Assembly (NCBI GenBank): GCA_965651365.1
Contig: CBFGSA010000004.1
Coordinates: forward strand, 1-51,148
From: DASSBG01 sp965651365
GTDB taxonomy: Bacteria > Pseudomonadota > Gammaproteobacteria > Xanthomonadales > Rhodanobacteraceae
DNA: 51,148 nucleotides
Reading direction: 5' to 3'
Made by a program: the position numbers and the translations under genes. The first letter of the stretch is position 1; every line of letters begins with the position of its first letter. This document shows positions 18,293-25,279 of the stretch, piece after piece. A model generated the notes under the pieces. It searched no databases and was not told the DNA's origin. It saw only the letters and a list, made by a program, of their open reading frames with translations.

Positions 18293-20094
18293 GGCTGCGT
18301 GCCCTCCTGGTAATTGGTCTGGCCCGGCCGGTAGTCGGGCGCCGGGCTGGCCGCATTGATCGGCTTGTCCATGGCCGGCCCGCCGGCATACCAGTGCTGC
18401 ACATTGTCCGGCGGCACATCCAGCAGACGAAGCGCGTTGCTCATGACGCGGCTGAACAACGGTGCGGCCACCAGTCCGCCGTAATAGCTGCCTTCACTGG
18501 GATCGTCGACGATAACCACCGCGACCAGGCGCGGGTGCGTGGCCGGCGCAATGCCGACGAAGGCGCTGACGTAGCGGTCGGAGTAGCCGCCACCGGCGGC
18601 GATATGCGAGGTGCCGGTCTTGCCGGCGACGCTGTAATTGGCCACGGCGGCTTTCAGCGCCGTACCTTCGGGGCTGACCACGGTTTCCAGCATGTCCAGG
18701 ATTTCGCGCGCCAGCGCCGGGTCGATCACCGCATCGGGCTTGCCGTCCTGGCCGCGCACGAAGCTGGGCACGTGCATGCGCCCGCCGTCGGCCAACGCGG
18801 CGTAGGCACGTGCCAGCTGCAACGGCGTGACACTGATGCCGTAGCCGTAGGAAATGGTCGCCTTGCGCAGATCGCTCCAGCTCGCGCCCGGCGGCAGCAC
18901 GCCCGAGACCTCGCCCGGAAAACCGCTGCCGCTGCGCTCACCGAAACCGAAGCGGCGCAGCAGCTCGTACATGTGGCGGCTGTCCAGGGTTTCGGAAATC
19001 TCGGCCGCGCCGACGTTGCTGGATTTGGTGATCACGCCGGTCAGGTCCAACAGGCCGTGGTTGTGCACGTCGTGGATGGTGTAGCCGGCCATGCTGAGCC
19101 AGCCGGGATTGGTGTCGACCGGCGTGGTCGGGGTCCATTTGCCACTCTCCAGCGCTGCGGCAATCGTGAACGGCTTCATCACCGAACCCGGCTCGATGAC
19201 ATCGGTGATGGCGCGGTTGCGCCGCTGCGCCGGGCGCGAATGGCCCACCGCATTGGGATTGAACGAGGGCTGGTTGACCATCGCCAGCACCTCGCCGTTG
19301 CGCACGTCCATGACGATGATCGAACCGGCCCGGGCGCCGTGATCGACCACGGCCGATTTCAGCTCGCGGTAGGCCAGGTACTGGATGCGGCGATCAATGC
19401 TCAGGGTCAGGTCGTGGCCGGGCTTGGGCTCGTTCACCAGCCCGACATTCTCGACCACGTGCCCAAGCCGGTCGCGGATCACGCGCTTGCTGCCGTCGCG
19501 ACCGGACAGCCAGTCGTTGTAGGTCCGTTCCAGGCCCTCGACGCCGTTGTCGTCGATGTTGGTGAAGCCAAGCACGTGCGCCATCACCTCGCCGGAGGGA
19601 TAGAAACGCTTGTATTCACGCTGCTGGTTGACGCCGGGAATGTCCAGATCCAGCACCTTTTTCGCCTCTGCCGGGCTGATGCGGCGTTTCAGGTACAGGA
19701 ATTCGCGCCCATGATTGGCCTTGATCCGAGCGGCCAGATCCCGCGCGTCAACGTGCAGCGCATCGGCCAGCTCCGGGATACGCTCGGGGTGCTGGTCGAG
19801 CTGGGCCGGATCGACCCACAGCGACTCGACGGGCGTCGATACCGCCAGCGGCACGCCGTTGCGGTCGAAGATGGTGCCGCGCGAGACGCGCATCGGAATC
19901 GTGCGCAGGTAGCGCGCATCCCCTTGCTGTTTCAGGAAGCCCTTGCGCAGCACCTGCAGATCGACAGCGCGCAGGGCCAGGCCCGCGGTCGCCGTGCCCA
20001 GCAGCACCAGCATTACCACCAGGCGGAAGCGGGTGCTGGGCCGGCGCCGGCTGCGCGGCTCGGTCTCGCGGCGATGACGGGGTGCCATGTTCAT
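18289..20094 (-). CDS. ftsI: penicillin-binding protein 3 FtsI
   Basis: FtsI is the septal D,D-transpeptidase partner of FtsW. The 601-residue protein has a short basic cytoplasmic N-terminus, one transmembrane helix (about 23-45), a pedestal dimerisation domain and a C-terminal transpeptidase domain. Active-site motifs are EPGSVMKPF (SxxK), KSSNVG (SxN) and GKTGTSH (KTG). The ATG at 20094 overlaps the ftsL stop as ATGA; the next ATG two codons later is an alternative. Confidence 0.98.
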   Translation of the reverse strand: MNMAPRHRRETEPRSRRRPSTRFRLVVMLVLLGTATAGLALRAVDLQVLRKGFLKQQGDARYLRTIPMRVSRGTIFDRNGVPLAVSTPVESLWVDPAQLDQHPERIPELADALHVDARDLAARIKANHGREFLYLKRRISPAEAKKVLDLDIPGVNQQREYKRFYPSGEVMAHVLGFTNIDDNGVEGLERTYNDWLSGRDGSKRVIRDRLGHVVENVGLVNEPKPGHDLTLSIDRRIQYLAYRELKSAVVDHGARAGSIIVMDVRNGEVLAMVNQPSFNPNAVGHSRPAQRRNRAITDVIEPGSVMKPFTIAAALESGKWTPTTPVDTNPGWLSMAGYTIHDVHNHGLLDLTGVITKSSNVGAAEISETLDSRHMYELLRRFGFGERSGSGFPGEVSGVLPPGASWSDLRKATISYGYGISVTPLQLARAYAALADGGRMHVPSFVRGQDGKPDAVIDPALAREILDMLETVVSPEGTALKAAVANYSVAGKTGTSHIAAGGGYSDRYVSAFVGIAPATHPRLVAVVIVDDPSEGSYYGGLVAAPLFSRVMSNALRLLDVPPDNVQHWYAGGPAMDKPINAASPAPDYRPGQTNYQEGTQP

Positions 20095-20363
20095 CGGCGC
20101 AGCAACCGGATGGCGTCGGCGGGCGGGTCGATCATGCCCAGCTTCTGTCGCGCGATGCGCTCGATGCGGCTGGGCTCGGCCCAGGTCGCCTGTTCAATCT
20201 CCTGGCGGCCGAAATCGACATTCAGCGCGTCGCGCTGCTTTTGCAGCTTGGTCAGTTCGACAAACAGTACCCGGCTCTGGTGGCGCTGCCACACCACACC
20301 GATCGCCGTGCCGAGCACCAGAATCAGCAGGCATGCGGTTCCCAGTACCTGAAGGCGGCTCAT
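20091..20363 (-). CDS. ftsL: cell division protein FtsL
   Basis: FtsL is a small bitopic protein that forms the FtsQLB complex controlling FtsWI activation. The 90-residue product has an N-terminal hydrophobic helix (about 6-24), then a coiled-coil segment (LFVELTKLQKQRDALNVDF), then the IERIARQKLGMIDP motif common to FtsL. Both its junctions are ATGA overlaps, with rsmH before it and ftsI after it. Confidence 0.93.
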   Translation of the reverse strand: MSRLQVLGTACLLILVLGTAIGVVWQRHQSRVLFVELTKLQKQRDALNVDFGRQEIEQATWAEPSRIERIARQKLGMIDPPADAIRLLRR

Positions 20364-21304
20364 GCCTGCACCTCCGCCACCCGCAGTACCGCCGAGCGCG
20401 CCCGCGGATTGGAGGCAAGTTCGGCCTTGTCGGCAAATTGCGCCTTGCCCACCGCGCGCAGCCGCGCCGGCGGCGCCTTCGCCGGGGGCAGGCGGCGATC
20501 ACCTTGCACCACGCCCGAATGATCGCGGATGAAACGCTTGACAAGCCGGTCCTCCAGCGAATGAAAGCTGATCACGGCCAGTCGCGCACCGGGACGCAGA
20601 AAATCCAGCACCGCGGCCAGGCCCTGCTCGACCTCCGCCAGCTCGTCGTTGACCTGGATGCGCAAGGCCTGAAAGCTGCGCGTGGCCGGATGCTTGCCCT
20701 TCTCGCGCCGGCCGATCACGGCCGTCACCAAGCCGGCGAGCTCGCCGGTGCGGCGAATCGGCTGCTCCTCGCGGCGGGCCACGATGGCACGGGCAATGCG
20801 CCGGCTCATGCGCTCCTCGCCATAACGCCACAGTACGTCGGCAATGGTTTTTTCATCGGCCCGCGCCAGAAAATCGGCGGCCGTCTCGCCATGGCTGGTG
20901 TCCATGCGCATGTCCAGCGGCGCATCGGCCTGAAAGCTGAATCCGCGCCCGGCCGTGTCCAGCTGCGGCGAGGACACACCCAGATCAAACAGGGCGCCGT
21001 CCAGGCCACCCTGCACCGCAGCCCAGGAGCCAAGTTCGGCAAAGTTGCCATGCCGGATTTGTACGCGTGCATCATGTCCATAGCGCCTGCGTGCCTCGGC
21101 AATCGCTTCCGGGTCACGGTCCAACAACAGCAGTTGGCCGGCAGCATCCAGCGCGGCCAACATGCCTGCGGCATGCCCGCCGCGGCCAAAGGTGGCATCG
21201 AGATAGCGACCCTGCGGCTTCAGCTCAAGCGCCGCAAGCGCTGCATCCCGCATTACCGGGATGTGTTCAAGCTGATCGTGCTTCATCGCTGCCATCCCGT
21301 TCAT
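20360..21304 (-). CDS. rsmH: 16S rRNA (cytosine-1402-N4) methyltransferase RsmH
   Basis: RsmH (MraW) methylates C1402 in the ribosomal decoding centre using S-adenosylmethionine. The 314-residue protein has HIPVMRDAAL, the SAM-binding ATFGRGGHAAGML, DLGVSSPQLDTAGRGFSF and the late SFHSLEDRLVKRF motif. The first ATG is at 21304, but MKHDQLEHIPV at 21286 fits the family start better. It follows mraZ after 14 bases. Confidence 0.97.
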   Translation of the reverse strand: MNGMAAMKHDQLEHIPVMRDAALAALELKPQGRYLDATFGRGGHAAGMLAALDAAGQLLLLDRDPEAIAEARRRYGHDARVQIRHGNFAELGSWAAVQGGLDGALFDLGVSSPQLDTAGRGFSFQADAPLDMRMDTSHGETAADFLARADEKTIADVLWRYGEERMSRRIARAIVARREEQPIRRTGELAGLVTAVIGRREKGKHPATRSFQALRIQVNDELAEVEQGLAAVLDFLRPGARLAVISFHSLEDRLVKRFIRDHSGVVQGDRRLPPAKAPPARLRAVGKAQFADKAELASNPRARSAVLRVAEVQA

Positions 21305-21318
21305 GAAACGCCGTCCGT

Positions 21319-21765
21319 CTACAGCTTCAAATTCGCCATGTCCTCGCTGATCTGATCCTCGCCGATGGTTTCCCTGATCTTGGCGAGGTGGGCCTGTTCA
21401 CTCCACAGCTCGAACTTGTTGCCCATGCCCAGCAGCACGGCCCGCTTCTCGATCCCGGCTGCTGCGCGCTGGGACGCCGGCAGCAGCACGCGGTGATTGC
21501 CGTCGGGTTCCAGCGGCGCGGCCGCACCGACCAGTTTCATCTGCAGGTTGCGGTGCACCGCCTTGACGCTGCTGAGACCATTGATCTGGTCGCGCACCGA
21601 TTCCCATTCGGCCTTGGGGAACAGCCACAGACAGCCGTGCTCGAAGGGGTTGTAGGTCACCACCAGCTGATTGCCGCACTCGCGCGCGATCTGCTCGCGA
21701 TACGCGGTCGGTATCGCAAGCCGACCCTTGTCGTCGACACTGATGGCGGTTTCGCCCTGAAACAT
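21319..21765 (-). CDS. mraZ: transcriptional regulator MraZ
   Basis: MraZ is a ring-forming DNA-binding protein of the AbrB-like fold that represses its own dcw operon. The 148-residue sequence has the two expected swapped-hairpin motifs, DDKGRLAIPTAYR (about 11-23) and NHRVLLPASQR in the second half. It is the first gene of the cluster. Its ATG lies 12 bases from an array of MraZ boxes, consistent with autoregulation. Confidence 0.97.
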   Translation of the reverse strand: MFQGETAISVDDKGRLAIPTAYREQIARECGNQLVVTYNPFEHGCLWLFPKAEWESVRDQINGLSSVKAVHRNLQMKLVGAAAPLEPDGNHRVLLPASQRAAAGIEKRAVLLGMGNKFELWSEQAHLAKIRETIGEDQISEDMANLKL

Positions 21766-21776
21766 CAGACTGGCCT

Positions 21777-21839
21777 ACCCACGGATTCCCACAAATATAC
21801 ACGGAAACCCACGATAGTCTCACCAGTTGAGACTGTCAA
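21777..21839 (-). promoter_or_regulatory. mraZ/dcw promoter with four-unit MraZ box array
   Basis: On the minus strand a consensus -35 TTGACA (21834-21839) and -10-like TATCGT (21811-21816) are 17 bases apart. The spacer itself is a dyad, GTCTCA/TGAGAC with a 5-base centre (21817-21833). Downstream, TGGGN-type boxes repeat every 10 bases: TGGGT at 21807-21811, degenerate TGTAT at 21797-21801, TGGGA at 21787-21791 and TGGGT at 21777-21781. This is the established MraZ operator pattern (TGGGN with 5-base spacers), covering the initial transcribed region. Confidence 0.88.
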
Positions 21840-22133
21840 GGAATTTTTGCTTGCAGATCAATGACAAAGCGACGCCCGCAGACAACATCATGTTGCTTGT
21901 AAGAAACAAGCTCAAGGCTGTTGAAAATGCGGGATTTTTGCGTTTGCAAAACGCGCAAGCAGGTCGCTGCTGCGGCCTCATGCCGCGATTCGCAAGCCCG
22001 TCGGCAGCAGCGACTCGCAAGCACACAAGGGCGTCGTCCGCCGGGAAACGGCCGATGCAGGAAATCCGGGCGGCGATTTCAAACCGATCTTTCTCTGCCA
22101 TCGCAGCAAAAGATCAGGCATCGCCTGCACAGG
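21840..22133. other. non-coding gap between mraZ and the FMN reductase gene
   Basis: No reading frame here looks like a protein. The segment next to the mraZ -35 box is relatively AT-rich and could be an UP element. The rest shows no repeat, hairpin or RNA gene that I can support. Confidence 0.4.
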
Positions 22134-22709
22134 CTATCGTGGCGTTTCGCGCATGGCCTTGAGGCCTTGAGCCCAATAGTGCAGTTCGTTCAGCAAGGTG
22201 GTGGCCGACTTGTCGATCAGCGCGTTGGACTGGAACGTGCCCTCATTGTCGATCTGCTGGCCCACCATCGGCACCATCACGCCTTCCATCAGCGGCACCA
22301 GTTTCAACGTGGTGAGCTGCACCTTGACCGCCTGGGCCGCACGCAGGCCGCCGGACACGCCGCCATAGCTGACGATGCCGCAGGGCTTGTAGTTCCATTC
22401 CTTGTACACATAGTCCAGCGCATTGACCAGCGCCGGGGTCGGACTGTAGTTGTATTCGGGCATCACGAAGGCATAGGCATCCGCGCTGGCCACGCTCGCG
22501 CTCCACCTTTTCGTGTGTTCGTGCTTGTAGTCCTGCTTCGCCGGATGCACGGGTTCGTCGTAAACCGGCAGGTCGAAGTCGGCCAGATCCACCAGCTCGA
22601 CCTCGAACCGGTCGTGCTCACGTGCAAAGCCGTCGAACCATTTCGCCACGGACGGACCGACCCGTCCCGGCCGGGTGGAACAGATGATGACTTGCAGTTT
22701 GGGCTTCAT
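22134..22709 (-). CDS. NAD(P)H-dependent FMN reductase family protein
   Basis: This is a 191-residue flavodoxin-fold protein of the FMN_red family, which reduces FMN, quinones or azo/chromate compounds with NAD(P)H. The phosphate-binding loop STRPGRVGPSVA (about 9-20) and the PEYNYSPTPALVNALDY motif that contacts the flavin ring are characteristic. The ATG at 22709 is preceded by a strong AAGGAG; an upstream in-frame ATG lacks one. It lies 64 bases downstream of a LysR regulator on the same strand, suggesting a two-gene unit. Substrate is unknown. Confidence 0.9.
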   Translation of the reverse strand: MKPKLQVIICSTRPGRVGPSVAKWFDGFAREHDRFEVELVDLADFDLPVYDEPVHPAKQDYKHEHTKRWSASVASADAYAFVMPEYNYSPTPALVNALDYVYKEWNYKPCGIVSYGGVSGGLRAAQAVKVQLTTLKLVPLMEGVMVPMVGQQIDNEGTFQSNALIDKSATTLLNELHYWAQGLKAMRETPR

Positions 22710-22773
22710 GAAATCTCCTTGGAATGGGCAAAGTCTGTTCGCCGCCTTCACGGCAGGCCGTCATGCCAACAGT

Positions 22774-23766
22774 CTACGTGCCCGCTGCGTTTGTCAGAAG
22801 GCCCGAGCGGGAAACGCTGCGTTGTACCAGCGCAACATCGGCGGCAATATGCGCATGCAGTTCATCGAGACGGGCACTGACGCGCGGCACGACGAAGTCG
22901 ATGAAGGCGCGCACGGCCGGGGGCTGGCCCTGGCGCGAGGGAAACACCAGGTGCACATCGACCAGCGGCAGCGACCAATCCGGCAGCACCACCGTCAGCT
23001 CCCCCCGGGCCAGTTGTTCGGCACACAGGAAACCCGGCAGGGCAACGACGCCGTGGCCGGCCACCGCTGCCTCGCGCAGCATCAGCAGATCGTCGCTGAC
23101 CAGCCGCGGCGCATGCCGTTGCAGATGCTGGGTGCCGTGCGGACCTCGCAGTTGCCACTGATGGCTGCCGTGCACGTTGCCCGCCGCCATCGACAGGCTG
23201 GGCAGACGATCCAGATCGTCCGGCTTCTCGGGATTGTGCCCATTGAGCAGCGTCGGACTGACCACCAGCAGGTGCCCGTCCTTGCCGACCGAGCGTGCCA
23301 CCAGGGTCGAATCGCCAATGTGGTCGCGGATGCGGAAGGCCAGATCATAGCCTTCGCGAACGAGGTCGACCTCGCGGTATTTCTGGTCAACCACCAGTTG
23401 CACCTCGGGAAAATCGCGCATGAAGTCGACCACGATCGGCCCCAGGACAAGCTCCGAGAACAGCGGCGGGCAGACCGCGCGCAGCGCGCCGCTGGCGCGC
23501 TCGGTGGCACGCTCGGCCACGTGCTGCGCCCGTCGTGCAGCGTCCAGCATGTCGCGGCAGTGCCGGTAGTAGGTCTGGCCGAACTCGGTAATCTGCTGCT
23601 GGCGCGTGGTGCGCTGGATCAGGCGCATGCCAAGGCGGTTCTCCAGCCGTGCAATGCGCTGGCTGACCTGCGATTTGCCGATGCCGCGATGCTCGGCAGC
23701 GGCCGTAAAACTGCCGCACTCGACCACGGCAGCAAACACGGCCATGTCGTTGAGATCCTGCTGCAT
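22774..23766 (-). CDS. LysR family transcriptional regulator
   Basis: This 330-residue regulator has an N-terminal winged helix-turn-helix (MAVFAAVVECGSFTAAAEHRGIGKSQVSQRIARLENRLG) and a C-terminal periplasmic-binding-like effector domain. ATG at 23766 follows GGGGAG; a TTG five codons earlier lacks that support. It precedes the FMN reductase gene on the same strand and diverges from the decaheme cytochrome. A 185-bp palindrome ends only 20 bases upstream of its ATG, so its promoter lies in or beyond that element. Targets unknown; the reductase or the gene itself are the obvious candidates. Confidence 0.92.
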   Translation of the reverse strand: MQQDLNDMAVFAAVVECGSFTAAAEHRGIGKSQVSQRIARLENRLGMRLIQRTTRQQQITEFGQTYYRHCRDMLDAARRAQHVAERATERASGALRAVCPPLFSELVLGPIVVDFMRDFPEVQLVVDQKYREVDLVREGYDLAFRIRDHIGDSTLVARSVGKDGHLLVVSPTLLNGHNPEKPDDLDRLPSLSMAAGNVHGSHQWQLRGPHGTQHLQRHAPRLVSDDLLMLREAAVAGHGVVALPGFLCAEQLARGELTVVLPDWSLPLVDVHLVFPSRQGQPPAVRAFIDFVVPRVSARLDELHAHIAADVALVQRSVSRSGLLTNAAGT

Positions 23767-23786
23767 GCTGGCGCTCCCCAATGTAC

Positions 23787-23971
23787 CTAGCCCGCATTAT
23801 TCACCAGCATGTCTACTGCGCCGGCCCCAGAGTACGCGCCGCGCGGCTTTCGCTCGGTCGGAGCGCTCGACGTAGTGTCCACTACGCCTGCGCGCTCCTC
23901 GGTCGCGAAACCCACGCGGCACGCACCCTGGAACCGGCTCGCTACGAATCCCGGTGAATAATGCGGGCTAG
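23787..23971. repeat. 185-bp near-palindromic element with 19-bp perfect terminal inverted repeats
   Basis: The ends are perfect inverted copies (23787-23805 and 23953-23971), each beginning with CTAG. The whole element is symmetric about 23879: the centre is CGTAGTG/CACTACG, flanked by GGAGCGC/GCGCTCC, then TTTCGC/GCGAAA, and the outer arms align with scattered mismatches. It encodes no protein. The structure resembles a miniature inverted-repeat transposable element or a large extragenic palindrome. No transposase is present in the window. Confidence 0.85.
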
Positions 23972-24149
23972 CTCGGACTCGCAGCCTACACCGGATTATT
24001 GTCCGCTTTCCAGAACAATGTTTCCGCATTGTGCGGCTTTCAGAATGAACGAGCCGGTGGCAGGATGGTGGCCAGTTGCGCCGCCCGCCCTCCCTGAGCG
24101 GGCTGATCGGGGATTGCGGGCCGGCCGGGAAACCGACGGGGACACTGCA

Positions 24150-25262
24150 ATGCGCACCACAACACGCACACTTCTGCCCTTTGCCCTCGGTACCTTGCTG
24201 CTGGCCGGACTGACGATGCTCACGCTGGCCCATGCCCAGCAGGACAGTCCGGGTCACGCGGACGGCAGCCGCCTGACCCGGCAGGACATCGCGCGCATGC
24301 TGCCGGCCACCGACATGGGTGCCGGCGAGGGCCTGCCGGCAGGCCATCCGGCCATCGGTCAGTCCGGCAACAGCCTCGCCACGGCCTTTGCCGCGGCACC
24401 CATCCCGCACAATCCGCTGGCCCCGGATGCGACACCCGTCGGCGCCGGGACCTGCGTCACCTGCCATTCGCTTGAAAACGTGCACGCCTCGCATTCGATC
24501 CACCTCAAGGCCTTTCGCGCAGGCGCCGCAGGCTCCGGGCCGGATGCTGCCTGCGAAACCTGTCACGGTCCCGGCTCGGCGCACATCACCGATCCTTCGC
24601 CGGGGCGCATCATTTCCTTCACCCGCGACAGCAACACGCCGATCGACACCCAGACCGGCACCTGCCTGGCCTGTCATGCCGGCGGCGCGCGCCAGCACTG
24701 GGCCGGCTCGATCCACCAGTCGCGCGAACTGTCCTGCACCGACTGCCACAACCCGATGGCCAACCTGTCGCCCGAAGGCGTGCTGGCCAAGTCCTCGATC
24801 AACCAGGTCTGCTCGTCCTGCCACCAGGATGTGAGGGCGAAGTTCAATCGCCGTTCGCACATGCCGCTGCCGGAAGGCCAGATGGCCTGCACCGACTGCC
24901 ACAACCCGCACGGCACCATCACCAAACCCCTGCTCAAGACCGACACGGTCAACGAGACCTGCTACACCTGCCATGCGGAAAAGCGCGGTCCGTTCCTGTT
25001 CGAGCACGCGCCGGTGCGTGAAAGCTGCCTCAACTGCCACGATCCGCACGGCTCCAACCAGCAGACCCTGCTGGTGATGCCGCTGCCGATGCTGTGCCAG
25101 CAGTGCCACACCATGACCCGACACCCGAACGATCTGCAGACGGTGGCCGGTCTGGCCAACGGCCGCGCACCCGACGAGCGCCTGATCGGCCGCGCCTGCA
25201 TCACCTGTCACACCAACATCCACGGCTCGAACAATCCCTCGGGCTCGCACTTCCACAAATAG
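24150..25262 (+). CDS. decaheme c-type cytochrome, DmsE/MtrA family
   Basis: The 370-residue precursor has a signal peptide (about 1-30, ending LAHAQ) and ten CxxCH haem motifs: CVTCH, CETCH, CLACH, CTDCH, CSSCH, CTDCH, CYTCH, CLNCH, CQQCH and CITCH. Ten haems on a protein of this size is typical of MtrA, PioA and DmsE, which plug an outer-membrane barrel and carry electrons across it. The barrel gene follows after 17 bases. No outer-surface decaheme (MtrC/OmcA) or DMSO reductase gene is nearby, so the direction of electron flow (metal reduction, iron oxidation or other) is open. Confidence 0.95.
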   Translation: MRTTTRTLLPFALGTLLLAGLTMLTLAHAQQDSPGHADGSRLTRQDIARMLPATDMGAGEGLPAGHPAIGQSGNSLATAFAAAPIPHNPLAPDATPVGAGTCVTCHSLENVHASHSIHLKAFRAGAAGSGPDAACETCHGPGSAHITDPSPGRIISFTRDSNTPIDTQTGTCLACHAGGARQHWAGSIHQSRELSCTDCHNPMANLSPEGVLAKSSINQVCSSCHQDVRAKFNRRSHMPLPEGQMACTDCHNPHGTITKPLLKTDTVNETCYTCHAEKRGPFLFEHAPVRESCLNCHDPHGSNQQTLLVMPLPMLCQQCHTMTRHPNDLQTVAGLANGRAPDERLIGRACITCHTNIHGSNNPSGSHFHK

Positions 25263-25279
25263 GCGGAAGGAGGCGACGC

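Noticed and set aside
21820..22101. Minus-strand open frame of 93 codons upstream of mraZ
   Set aside because: It runs through the mraZ promoter and has no domain or ribosome binding site.
23787..23971. Palindrome as a simple transcription terminator
   Set aside because: It is far too long, lies between divergent promoters rather than gene ends, and has perfect transposon-like ends.
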